Of a stretch of 64,000 nucleotides of DNA, positions 32,157-40,027 are shown one piece after another. The DNA is taken from the NCBI RefSeq assembly GCF_009936375.1, contig NZ_AP022332.1, positions 868,001 to 932,000 on the forward strand. Reading direction: 5' to 3'. Positions within the stretch are counted from its first letter, which is position 1, and the number at the start of each line of letters is the position of its first letter. The stretch comes from Methylosinus sp. C49 (GTDB taxonomy: Bacteria > Pseudomonadota > Alphaproteobacteria > Rhizobiales > Beijerinckiaceae). The position numbers and the translations under genes were made by a program. Below the pieces are notes generated by a model, which was given only the letters and a program-made list of their open reading frames with translations, made no database searches and was not told where the DNA came from.

Positions 32157-33275
32157 ATGCGCGTCGGCGCGCCCAAGGAAATCAAGGACAATGAATTTCG
32201 CGTCGCGCTGACGCCGGCCGGAGTCTACGAGCTCGTGCAGCGCGGGCATTTCGTCATGGTGGAGAGCGGCGCCGGCGTCGGCGCCGGTATCTCGGACGGC
32301 GATTTTCAGACGGCGGGCGCCGCGCTGGTGGAAGGGCCGGAAGCGATTTTCGCATCCGCCGATCTCATCGTGAAGGTGAAGGAGCCGTTGGCGCAGGAGC
32401 GTGCGCGATTGCGGCCGGGGCAGCTGTTGTTCGCCTATCTGCATCTCGCCGCCGATCGCGCGCAGGCGCTCGATCTCATGCGCTCCGGCGCGATCTGCAT
32501 CGCTTATGAGACCGTGACCTCTCCCTTCGGCGGTCTGCCGCTGCTGACGCCCATGTCGGAGATCGCCGGTCGGCTGGCGCCGCAGGCGGGGGCGCGCTGT
32601 CTCGAGAAATCCATGGGCGGACGCGGCGTTCTGCTCGCCGGCGCGCCGGGCGCGCCGCCGGCCGAGGTGATGATTCTCGGCGCCGGGACAGTCGGAACGC
32701 AGGCGACGATGATCGCGCTCGGCATGGGCGCGAGCGTCATTGTCGCCGATCGCGGCGCAGAGCCGCTGCGGCGCCTCTCCGCGCGCTTCGGCAATGCGCC
32801 GCGCACCGTTTTCTCGACGCCGACGGCGATCGCCGAGCTGGTGCGGCGCGCCGATCTCGTCATCGGCGCGGCGCTGGTTCCGGGCGCGGCGGCGCCCAAG
32901 CTCGTCAGCCGCGGCATGGTCGCGGGCATGAAGGCCGGCGCCGTCATCGTCGATGTGGCGATCGATCAAGGCGGCTGCTGCGAGACCTCGCGGCCGACGA
33001 CTCATTCCGATCCCACCTATGTCGTCGATGGCGTCGTGCATTATTGCGTGACCAACATGCCGGGCGCCGTGCCGCGCACCTCCACATTCGCGCTGGCCAG
33101 CGCGACCTTGCCTTTCGTGCTCGCGCTCGCGGACAAAGGGCTCGGCGCCTTGCGCGAGGATCCGCATCTCGCCGCGGGCCTCACAGTGGCGCGCGGCGAG
33201 ATCGTCAACGCAGCCGTGGCGGCGGCGCTCGGCCTCGCTGTCGCGCCGGCGGAGAAATTCACGACAGGAGTATGA
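32157..33275 (+). CDS. ald: Alanine dehydrogenase
   Basis: Interconverts L-alanine and pyruvate plus ammonia using NAD(H). It is 372 aa, standard. The N-terminus M-R-V-G-A-P-K-E-I-K-D-N-E-F-R-V-A-L-T-P is diagnostic, with catalytic Lys in V-K-V-K-E-P (about 74), His in Y-L-H-L-A-A (about 95) and the NAD motif L-G-A-G-T-V-G-T near 175. Later D-V-A-I-D-Q-G-G and T-N-M-P-G-A-V-P are conserved. The related transhydrogenase alpha subunit is excluded by the length and these motifs. Start 32157 is the second of two ATGs, preceded by GGAGAG. In low-oxygen stress it can recycle NADH. Confidence 0.93.
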   Translation: MRVGAPKEIKDNEFRVALTPAGVYELVQRGHFVMVESGAGVGAGISDGDFQTAGAALVEGPEAIFASADLIVKVKEPLAQERARLRPGQLLFAYLHLAADRAQALDLMRSGAICIAYETVTSPFGGLPLLTPMSEIAGRLAPQAGARCLEKSMGGRGVLLAGAPGAPPAEVMILGAGTVGTQATMIALGMGASVIVADRGAEPLRRLSARFGNAPRTVFSTPTAIAELVRRADLVIGAALVPGAAAPKLVSRGMVAGMKAGAVIVDVAIDQGGCCETSRPTTHSDPTYVVDGVVHYCVTNMPGAVPRTSTFALASATLPFVLALADKGLGALREDPHLAAGLTVARGEIVNAAVAAALGLAVAPAEKFTTGV

Positions 33276-33276
33276 T

Positions 33277-33738
33277 ATGCGGCTGCTATCGCCCGCCTTC
33301 GCCCATGGGGAGGAGATACCGCGCAAATACACATGCGACGGCGCCAATGTCTCGCCGCCGCTGCGCTGGAGCGACGCGCCTGCGCAGACCAAGAGCTTCG
33401 TGCTGCTCTGCGACGATCCAGACGCGCCGGCCGGCGTCTGGCGCCATTGGGCGGTCTATGATCTCTCCCGCGACGCCACAGGATTACCGGAAGGCGCGGG
33501 GCGTCCGGGGCCGCAGCGCGGCTTCTCGCAGGGGATCAATGATTTCGAGGGCTCCGGCTATGGCGGGCCGTGTCCGCCGCCGCGCCATGGCGTGCATCGC
33601 TATCGTTTCCGGCTGATGGCGCTTTCCGCAGCCTCGCTCGCCGTGGCGCGCAAGGAGCCGAGCTGTCTCGAGGTGGAGCGCGCCGCCAATGAGGTCCTGC
33701 TCGAGGAGACGGCGCTGGTCGGCCTCTATCAGCGCTGA
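33277..33738 (+). CDS. YbhB/YbcL (PEBP, Raf kinase inhibitor-like) family protein
   Basis: A 153-aa cytoplasmic PEBP-fold protein: Y-T-C-D-G-A-N-V-S-P-P-L near residue 20, D-D-P-D-A-P near 50, W-R-H-W-A-V-Y-D-L near 60 and G-P-C-P-P-P-R-H-G-V-H-R-Y near 100, forming the conserved anion-binding pocket. Biological role in bacteria is uncertain. AGGAG lies six bases before the ATG, and the start almost touches the alanine dehydrogenase stop, so the two are one transcript. It converges on lptA. Confidence 0.9.
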   Translation: MRLLSPAFAHGEEIPRKYTCDGANVSPPLRWSDAPAQTKSFVLLCDDPDAPAGVWRHWAVYDLSRDATGLPEGAGRPGPQRGFSQGINDFEGSGYGGPCPPPRHGVHRYRFRLMALSAASLAVARKEPSCLEVERAANEVLLEETALVGLYQR

Positions 33739-33744
33739 GCGCGC

Positions 33745-34380
33745 TCAGTCGGCGCGGCGTTCCGCGGCGGGAGCGGCTTCTTTCTTTTCTTTCTTCTCGT
33801 TTTTGGCTTCGCTGGGCGTGAAGATGCTGCGCACGCGCTGGCCCGGCTTCTCCACGACAGTCGCCTGGCCGGTCGACGTGTCATAGATGAGCTTGTCGCC
33901 CTTCACGACGCTGTCGCCCTGCGTCAGCGTCACATTGCCGAAGAGATAGACCTTGTTCTCGCTGCGGTCATAGCTGCCGCGATCGCCCGTGCCGATCTGA
34001 TCCTTGGAGACCAGAGTCACCGGCCCTTCGGCGTCTATGTGGCGAACGCGGTCGCTGCCGCCATTGCTCTCCTGGCCCTGCTGCGGCTTGTCCAGCAGCA
34101 GGATGAGGCGCGAGGCCTTCAGCGTGGAAGGGCCGTTAACGACGACGACGCCGCCCGAGTAGACGAGCTTCTGCTCCTTGTCGAAATAGTCGAGCTTGCC
34201 CGCGTCTATGTCGACCGGGTCCTTGGCCCCGGCGCCCGGCAGGATGCCGCCGGAGCGGCCTTTGGCGGCGAGCGGCGCGGCCGCCAGAAGCGCGGCCGTG
34301 AAGACTGGAATGGCGAGGAAACCAATGATTTTCGTCGAGATCATTTTCGTCGAGATCATTTTCTTGGCGAACATTTTCAT
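33745..34380 (-). CDS. lptA: LPS transport periplasmic protein LptA
   Basis: Forms the periplasmic bridge carrying LPS to the outer membrane. The 211-aa protein has a signal peptide (hydrophobic about 20-38) and an OstA/LptA beta-jellyroll domain: V-D-I-D-A-G-K-L-D-Y-F-D, Y-S-G-G-V-V-V, G-S-Y-D-R-S-E-N-K-V-Y-L-F-G-N-V-T-L, G-D-K-L-I-Y-D. The N-terminus contains a small tandem repeat (M-I-S-T-K twice, 15-bp DNA duplication). The C-terminal tail is Lys/Glu/Ala rich. Its ATG overlaps the lptC stop. The lptB gene that normally follows is missing here. Confidence 0.9.
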   Translation of the reverse strand: MKMFAKKMISTKMISTKIIGFLAIPVFTAALLAAAPLAAKGRSGGILPGAGAKDPVDIDAGKLDYFDKEQKLVYSGGVVVVNGPSTLKASRLILLLDKPQQGQESNGGSDRVRHIDAEGPVTLVSKDQIGTGDRGSYDRSENKVYLFGNVTLTQGDSVVKGDKLIYDTSTGQATVVEKPGQRVRSIFTPSEAKNEKKEKKEAAPAAERRAD

Positions 34381-35075
34381 GGAGACGATCCTTCCGCCGC
34401 GCCGGCGTCGTCGTCGTCGCCGGGCATCGTCGTATGCACTGCGCCGGAGAATGTCGCGCGCCGCTCGTTCTGCGAGAATTCGACCGATTGCGACGTCACC
34501 ACCGATCTGTCCAGCGTCAGCCTGGTCGGATGGTCGGAGGTGACGATATTGCCGCGAAAATCGATGACGGCCGCTTCGGTGCGCAAATCATAATGCTTGC
34601 CGTCGAAGACGCGGGCGCCGCCGGAGAGATCGGCGCGGTCGCTCTTGGCGTCGTAGAGGCCATGTTCCGCCGTCAGCACGACATTGGATTCATTGTCGCT
34701 CTGAATATGCACCTCGAGCTGCTCCAGCTCGAACACATCGGGCTTGGCGATATCCTGTATGCCGGTGCGGGCGTGCAGCTCATAGGGGCGGCCGTCCTTG
34801 CGATAGCCGACGAGCTTGGGGCTCTCTATGGTGATGCGCGTGCCCTGCATGGCGATGCGCGAGAAGCGCAGATCGGCCGGCAGAAAGCGCAGAGAATGAA
34901 GCGCCACGCCTACGGCCACGGCGGCGACGATCGCGCCGCTGCCCCACAGCAGCCAGCGCCGCAGCCGGGCCACGCGCTGGGAATGGCGCCGCGCCTGCGG
35001 AATGGCGTCGCGGCGCGGCGCGACGATGGAGGCGAGCCGATCGCGTCTGTCCGTCGGCGACGAGGCGTCGTTCAT
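34377..35075 (-). CDS. lptC: LPS export protein LptC
   Basis: Inner-membrane-anchored partner of LptA and the LptBFG transporter. It is 232 aa: a charged cytoplasmic N-terminus of about 40 residues, one membrane helix (about 41-60, W-L-L-W-G-S-G-A-I-V-A-A-V-A-V-G), then a beta-jellyroll periplasmic domain with P-K-L-V-G-Y-R-K-D-G-R-P-Y-E-L and a final A-T-F-S-G-A-V. The last residues are an acidic D-D-D-D stretch. It is located between rnd and lptA in the usual alphaproteobacterial order. Confidence 0.9.
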   Translation of the reverse strand: MNDASSPTDRRDRLASIVAPRRDAIPQARRHSQRVARLRRWLLWGSGAIVAAVAVGVALHSLRFLPADLRFSRIAMQGTRITIESPKLVGYRKDGRPYELHARTGIQDIAKPDVFELEQLEVHIQSDNESNVVLTAEHGLYDAKSDRADLSGGARVFDGKHYDLRTEAAVIDFRGNIVTSDHPTRLTLDRSVVTSQSVEFSQNERRATFSGAVHTTMPGDDDDAGAAEGSSP

Positions 35076-35188
35076 TCTAATGCTGCCCGCAAATTCTGCT
35101 CGTCATCCTCGATCTGGGTTCCGGCCACGCTCGAAAACGCTCCGGCGCCGCCGCGAGATAACGCCGGCCGCATGGCGAATTCGAGGCG

Positions 35189-35803
35189 TCATTCATGCGA
35201 GAAAATATCGGTCTCCGGCCAGCCCGCGAGATCGAGCCGCGCGCGCGTCGGCAGAAACTCGAAGCAGCGGGCGGCGAGATCGGCGCGGCTCTCGCGCGCC
35301 AGCATGGAGTCGAGCTTCTCGCGCAGCGCATGGAGATAGAGCACGTCCGAGGCCGCATAGGCGAGCTGCGCGTCCGAGAGCGTCGCCGCGCCCCAGTCGG
35401 AGGATTGCTGCTGCTTGGAGATTTCCACGCCGAGCAATTCGCGCACGAGATCCTTCAGCCCATGGCGATCCGTGTAGGTGCGGATGAGCTTGGAGGCGAT
35501 CTTGGTGCAATAGACCGGCTCCGCCATCACGCCGAAGGTCTTGGCCAGAATGGCGATGTCGAAACGCGCGAAATGGAAGAGCTTCAGCACCTTCGGATCG
35601 GCGAGCATGCGCGTCAGATTGGGCGCCGCGGTCTGGCCCGGCGCGATGCGCACGAGATCGGCGTCGCCATTGCCGCCGGAGAGCTGGACGAGGCAGAGCC
35701 GGTCGCGATGCGGATTGAGGCCGAGCGTTTCCGTGTCTATGGCGACGACGGGGCCGAGATCGGCGCCGTCCGGCAGGTCGCCCGTATGCAGGCGGATGGT
35801 CAT
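35189..35803 (-). CDS. rnd: Ribonuclease D (DEDD-family 3'-5' exonuclease, short form)
   Basis: Trims 3' ends of structured RNAs. The 204-aa protein has only the exonuclease domain: exo I V-A-I-D-T-E-T-L-G-L (about 20), exo II F-H-F-A-R-F-D (about 77) and exo III Y-A-A-S-D-V-L-Y-L (DEDDy type, about 150). It lacks the HRDC domains of the long enzyme. This short form next to lptC-lptA is the usual alphaproteobacterial arrangement. Start ATG 35803. Confidence 0.92.
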   Translation of the reverse strand: MTIRLHTGDLPDGADLGPVVAIDTETLGLNPHRDRLCLVQLSGGNGDADLVRIAPGQTAAPNLTRMLADPKVLKLFHFARFDIAILAKTFGVMAEPVYCTKIASKLIRTYTDRHGLKDLVRELLGVEISKQQQSSDWGAATLSDAQLAYAASDVLYLHALREKLDSMLARESRADLAARCFEFLPTRARLDLAGWPETDIFSHE

Positions 35804-35885
35804 GGGCTTTTGATTCGCTTTCTCGAGGGAGAGCGATCTTTAGCCGATTTCCGGGGGCTTTGTCGAAGCGGAGGCTCGGAAACCG

Positions 35886-36359
35886 CTATGGCGCATCCCA
35901 ATAGCCGAAGGGCCGCTTCGACAATTCAGAGTTGAAATAGCGTGGGTCACCCGAGACCTCGCGGCCGAGCCAGCCCGGGCGCTCGAAGCTCTCCCCCTCG
36001 GAGCCGAGCTCGATCTCGGCGATGATGAGCCCGTCATTCTCGCCCAGGAACACGTCGACGGTCCAGATATGGCCGCCGAACACTTCCTCATAGCGCGTCT
36101 TCTCGATCAGCGGCCGCTCGCACAGGCGATCGAGAATGATCTGCGCATCCTCGACGGGAATGGGATATTCGAACTCCGAGCGGGTGACGTTGGACATGCG
36201 TCCCTTGATCGTCAGAAAGGCGGCGCCGCCGGCGATGCGCACGCGCACAACGCGATCCTCGGCGCGCGAGAGATAGCCCTGGCGAAAGGCCACGCCGTCG
36301 TTGCGCGGTCGCCACAGCTCACGCGTGACCAGAAACTTCCGCTCGATCTCCACGCCCAT
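35886..36359 (-). CDS. CYTH domain protein (inorganic triphosphatase-like)
   Basis: A 157-aa single CYTH domain, starting M-G-V-E-I-E-R-K-F-L-V with the E-x-E-x-K signature (residues 4-8). Further basic/acid pairs line the tunnel: R-V-R-I (about 41), T-I-K-G-R, E-F-E-Y-P, K-T-R-Y and an acidic E-I-E-L. Such proteins hydrolyse inorganic triphosphate or, in a few cases, act as adenylate cyclases. It ends downstream of a second CYTH-like gene on the same strand (16 bases between). Confidence 0.9.
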   Translation of the reverse strand: MGVEIERKFLVTRELWRPRNDGVAFRQGYLSRAEDRVVRVRIAGGAAFLTIKGRMSNVTRSEFEYPIPVEDAQIILDRLCERPLIEKTRYEEVFGGHIWTVDVFLGENDGLIIAEIELGSEGESFERPGWLGREVSGDPRYFNSELSKRPFGYWDAP

Positions 36360-36375
36360 GCCTTCCTCCTCCTGC

Positions 36376-36969
36376 TCAGATCGCCAGAGCGGCGGCGCGC
36401 TCGACGCCTTTGGGAAAATTCACATTGAGCCGCGGATCGGCGTCGAGCGCGGCGAGCGCCTCGGCGAGGCGGCGCTCGTCCTCGCTCTCCAGAGCGACGC
36501 TCTCCATCGGCGCGGGGCCGATCTGCATCCGCACGAATTCCGCCGCGCAGCCGCGAAAGGAAAAGCGCAGCCGCGACTTGCGCACCGCGACGGCGCGCAG
36601 CGCGGGGCAGGGCGCGACGATCTCCGCGAGAAAATGCGCTTCGTCATAGGCGGCGCGATCGAGCCGGCTCAGCGGCAGCGCCAGGGCCGCGGCGGCGGCG
36701 GCGAGACGCTCGGCCGTCACCGGAAAGGGCGCCCGGAAGGCGGGCTCCCATAATTCCAGCCCATCGTCGACGCGCAGCAGACGTTTCACCTCGAGCGCGT
36801 CGTCGCGAATCTTCGCGGAGTGCGGCGTCAGCGCGTTCAGCAGATAGGTCTCGTCGCTGCGGCGCGGCAGGCTCGTCGGCGAGCCGAGCTCGGCCTCCAG
36901 CGCCGCGAGATCGGCGCCGAAGATGCGCCATTCCCAACGTGGCGTCGCATTCGGCTGGAGCGCGTCCAT
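36376..36969 (-). CDS. CYTH-like protein of unknown function
   Basis: A 197-aa protein starting with M-D-A-L-Q-P-N and W-E-W-R-I-F-G. Later segments D-E-T-Y-L-L-N, A-K-I-R-D-D-A-L-E-V-K-R-L-L (residues about 47-70) and L-E-L-W-E-P-A-F-R-A-P-F-P are reminiscent of a diverged triphosphate tunnel fold (alternating basic residues on strands), but the E-x-E-x-K start is absent. I do not recognise a named family with certainty. GAGAGG stands shortly before the ATG at 36969. It precedes the true CYTH gene and is probably co-transcribed. Confidence 0.62.
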   Translation of the reverse strand: MDALQPNATPRWEWRIFGADLAALEAELGSPTSLPRRSDETYLLNALTPHSAKIRDDALEVKRLLRVDDGLELWEPAFRAPFPVTAERLAAAAAALALPLSRLDRAAYDEAHFLAEIVAPCPALRAVAVRKSRLRFSFRGCAAEFVRMQIGPAPMESVALESEDERRLAEALAALDADPRLNVNFPKGVERAAALAI

Positions 36970-37197
36970 GGGACCTCTCACTCTTACGGCGAGCGCCGCT
37001 GGCGCGCAGCCTACCGAGGCTTGCAATCTGCGTCGTGACGAATGACGCATCGAAACGACATTTAGCGCGGCGGCGGCCGGAGAGGATGGCGCCATCGTTC
37101 GCTGTTCAGAAACACGGCGAATAAGATGGCGCAACATCGGCGTCCGAGATAGAGCACAGATGTGGCCTCGGCCCGATTCGTGGATCACTCGCGACGC

Positions 37198-39417
37198 ATG
37201 AACGACATCACGCCGGATTCGGCTTTTCGACAGGCGCGCGCGCGCCATGAGGCGGGACAGATCGACGAGGCTGCGGCGCTCTATCGCGGCGTTCTCGATC
37301 GCTGGCCGCGACATGCCGACAGCCTGCATCTTCTCGGCCTGCTCGAGGCGGAGCGCGGCGCGCCGGAGACGGGCCTCGCGCTGATCGCCGAGGCGATGGC
37401 GATAGCGCCCGGACAGGCGATCCATCACAACAGCCGCGCGCTCGCTCTGCGCGCGCTGGGGCGGCTCGAGGAGGCGGTCGTGGATTATCGCGCCGCGGTC
37501 GCGCTGCGGCCCGGCTCCGGCGCATTGCATTGCAACCTCGCCAGCGCGCTGATGGATCTCGGCCATGGCGCCGCCGCCGCCGCGCATTACGCCGAGGCCG
37601 CGCAATGCGCGCCGGATCAGCCGGCGATCTGGTACAATCTCGCCAATGCGCTGGCCGAGATCGGCCCCGCCGCGCAGGCGGAGGCGGCCTTTCTGCGCGC
37701 CATAGAGCTCGAGCCGCGGCTCGTCGAGGCGCAGGGCAATTTCGGCCGCTGGCTGATGCGGCGCGGCCGCTGGAGCGAGGCCGCCGCGCGTCTCACCATC
37801 GCCGTGCGTCTCGCGCCCGGCGACGCCAATTATTGGAACAATCTCGCCGTCGTGCTGCAGGAGCTCGGCCGCCACGCCGAGGCGATCGTCTGCTATGAGA
37901 GCGCGCTGGCGCTGAAGCCCGATCTCTCCGACGCGCATTACAATCTCGGCTGCCTGCTGCATCTCGAGGGACGCACCGATGACGCGGTGGCGCGCCACCG
38001 CGCCGCCATTGCGGCCGATCCCGGCCATGGCGGCGCGCGCATCGCGCTCTGCATGGCGGAACTGCCGATCCTCTATGAGACGCAGGAGGAGGTCGCCATT
38101 CGTCGCGTGCGCTATGCGCAGGCGCTCGCAGCGCTCTCCGCTTCCGCGCAGGACGCGGCGATCGCCGCCGCGCTCGCGCCGGCGATCGCCGCGACGCAGC
38201 CCTTCTTCCTTCCCTATCAGGGCGAGGACGATCGGCAATTGCAAACGCTCTATGGCGAATTCGCCTCCCGTGTTCTCGCGCAGGCGCATCCCGCCGCGCC
38301 GCTCGCGCCGCCGCCGGCGGAGGGCGAGCGCATACGCGTTGGAATCGTCAGCGGCTTCTTCTGCCGCCATACCGTGTTCCGTCTTTTTCTCGAGAGCTGG
38401 ATCGAGAAGCTCGATCGCGCGCGTTTCGAGATCATCGGCTTCCATACGGGCAAGACCGAGGACGCCGAGACGATTCGCGCCGCGCAGGCCTGCGACCAAT
38501 TTCCGCGCGAGCCTTCGACGCCGGAAGGTTGGCGCGAGACCATTGTCGCCGCGGCGCCGCATGTTCTGCTCTATCCCGAGATCGGCATGGATCCCGTGTC
38601 GGGCTGGCTCGCGGCGCAGCGTCTCGCGCCCGTGCAATGCATGGCCTGGGGCCAGCCGGAGACGAGCGGCATGCCGACGATCGACCATTTTCTGTCGAGC
38701 GAGCTGATGGAGCCCGAAGGCGCCGAGCGCTTCTATACCGAGCGTCTCGTGCTTCTGCCCAATCTCGGCCTGCATTACACGGCGGAAACGCTCGCGCTGC
38801 AAAAGCTCGATCGCTCGCTCTTCGACGCCGAGCCGCACGCGCCGATCTTCTTCTCGGGACAAGCGCTCTACAAATATCTGCCCTGCTACGATTCCGTTTA
38901 TCCGCGCATCGCCGCGGCGATCGGGCCGTGCAAATTCCTCTTCATCGCCTTCGCCAAGAGCGCAGAGGTGACTGCGGTCTTCCGCGCGCGGATGCAGCGC
39001 GCCTTCGCCGCCGCGGGACTCTCCGCGGAAGATCATTGCGTGATCTTGCCGCAAATGCCGCAAGAGCTGTTCGTCGCCACAGCGGCCGCTTCGGATGTCA
39101 TTCTCGACACGCCCGGCTGGTCCGGCGGCCGCTCGACGCTCGATCTGCTCGGCGCCGATCGCCCGATCGTGAGCCTGCCGGGTGCGTTCATGCGCGGGCG
39201 CCATACGGCCGCGATTCTGCGCCGCATCGGCTGCGAGGAGACGATCGCCGCCTCGCTCGATCATTATGTCGAGATCGCGGTGCGGCTGGGGCGCGACCGC
39301 GCTCATCGCGCCGGGCTCGCCGCTTGCGTCGCCGCCGAGAAGCACAGAGCTTTCGAGGATATGGATTATATTCGCGCGCTCGAGGATTTTCTCGAGACGG
39401 CCGTGCGCGGCGGTTGA
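37198..39417 (+). CDS. TPR protein with SPINDLY/O-GlcNAc transferase-type catalytic domain
   Basis: A 739-aa cytoplasmic glycosyltransferase. Residues about 5-290 hold seven to eight TPR units (recurring A-x-x-x-Y-R and L-x-x-L-G-R-x-x-E-A). The catalytic region (about 375-735) follows the GT41/SPY pattern: V-G-I-V-S-G-F-F-C-R-H near 380, Y-P-E-I-G-M-D near 460, A-P-V-Q-C-M-A-W-G-Q-P near 475 and D-T-P-G-W-S-G-G-R-S-T near 637-650. Bacterial relatives glycosylate proteins such as adhesins or act in glycan synthesis. The plausible start is ATG 37198; a GTG lies 12 codons upstream. Confidence 0.87.
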   Translation: MNDITPDSAFRQARARHEAGQIDEAAALYRGVLDRWPRHADSLHLLGLLEAERGAPETGLALIAEAMAIAPGQAIHHNSRALALRALGRLEEAVVDYRAAVALRPGSGALHCNLASALMDLGHGAAAAAHYAEAAQCAPDQPAIWYNLANALAEIGPAAQAEAAFLRAIELEPRLVEAQGNFGRWLMRRGRWSEAAARLTIAVRLAPGDANYWNNLAVVLQELGRHAEAIVCYESALALKPDLSDAHYNLGCLLHLEGRTDDAVARHRAAIAADPGHGGARIALCMAELPILYETQEEVAIRRVRYAQALAALSASAQDAAIAAALAPAIAATQPFFLPYQGEDDRQLQTLYGEFASRVLAQAHPAAPLAPPPAEGERIRVGIVSGFFCRHTVFRLFLESWIEKLDRARFEIIGFHTGKTEDAETIRAAQACDQFPREPSTPEGWRETIVAAAPHVLLYPEIGMDPVSGWLAAQRLAPVQCMAWGQPETSGMPTIDHFLSSELMEPEGAERFYTERLVLLPNLGLHYTAETLALQKLDRSLFDAEPHAPIFFSGQALYKYLPCYDSVYPRIAAAIGPCKFLFIAFAKSAEVTAVFRARMQRAFAAAGLSAEDHCVILPQMPQELFVATAAASDVILDTPGWSGGRSTLDLLGADRPIVSLPGAFMRGRHTAAILRRIGCEETIAASLDHYVEIAVRLGRDRAHRAGLAACVAAEKHRAFEDMDYIRALEDFLETAVRGG

Positions 39418-39450
39418 AAGGCCGCGCCGGCTACAGCCGATCTCGCCGGC

Positions 39451-39729
39451 TCAGATCTTCTGAAGCGTCCGCTTTTTGGCGACGGCGCCTGTCGGCGCTT
39501 CGCGCGGCTGCGCCGGCGAGCGGCGCCGCGGGGCAGGGGGCGTGAAAACGAAGCTGCGCCCGCCGAGCACGCCGCGATAGGGCGCGCTCGCGTCGTAGCG
39601 CGTGAGATCGAAGCTGACATACGTGTTCGGCACGCCGACCGAAAGCACAGCCTCGTCATGGGCGATGACGTCGACCTCGAGCGCCTCGTCCGGTCGATCG
39701 GGGTCGTGAAGGTGAATGCGTCCTTTCAT
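39451..39729 (-). CDS. Small protein of unknown function
   Basis: A 92-aa protein: first 60 residues look like beta-strands (I-H-L-H-D-P-D-R-P-D-E-A-L-E-V-D-V, V-S-F-D-L-T-R-Y), then a Pro/Arg/Ala-rich basic tail. The ATG at 39729 has AAGGATGAG directly upstream, a good initiation site. A strong-looking promoter lies about 180 bases upstream overlapping a palindrome shared with the divergent TetR gene. I do not recognise the family. Confidence 0.6.
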   Translation of the reverse strand: MKGRIHLHDPDRPDEALEVDVIAHDEAVLSVGVPNTYVSFDLTRYDASAPYRGVLGGRSFVFTPPAPRRRSPAQPREAPTGAVAKKRTLQKI

Positions 39730-39911
39730 CTCATCCTTACTTCATTGTAGCGACGCTCGACGGAATGATCGATGCTCCAGACGATAGCGACGGCGCCGAA
39801 GCCTGGCGGAATCGGCCGCGCTCTCATTTGGCGTGCTGCAATGACGGCTTCGAAAAGTCATCGCCGACCGAAATATCTTCGCGCTCGCTCCCGCAGCGCA
39901 GAATGACGTAG

Positions 39912-39940
39912 AAAATACGTGAGACTCGAAAAAAAGTCAA
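39912..39940 (-). promoter_or_regulatory. Sigma-70-type promoter reading toward the small ORF
   Basis: On the minus strand TTGACT (39935-39940), a 17-base spacer and TATTTT (39912-39917) form one of the best promoter matches in the window. The local sequence is AT-rich. The leader to the ATG at 39729 would be about 175 bases. Confidence 0.6.
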
Positions 39941-39949
39941 CAATGTTGA
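39937..39949. promoter_or_regulatory. 13-bp palindrome, candidate operator of the adjacent TetR protein
   Basis: TCAACA-A-TGTTGA is a perfect palindrome overlapping the -35 of the divergent promoter and lying 79 bases before the TetR gene start. Position and symmetry suit a TetR-family operator, so the regulator would repress the small ORF and possibly itself (inference). Confidence 0.5.
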
Positions 39950-40027
39950 GTTGGCGAGCCGCATATTCGATTGACCACCGGCGATGCGCGCATATTTTGC
40001 GCGCGTAGGGGCGGGAAGGATTTCGAG

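Noticed and set aside
36376-39345. A 989-codon open frame on the minus strand antisense to the TPR/SPINDLY gene
   Set aside because: Only the last 197 codons look like a real protein; the rest is low-complexity Arg/Ala/Gly and mirrors the GC-rich coding strand of the glycosyltransferase, which has clear domains.
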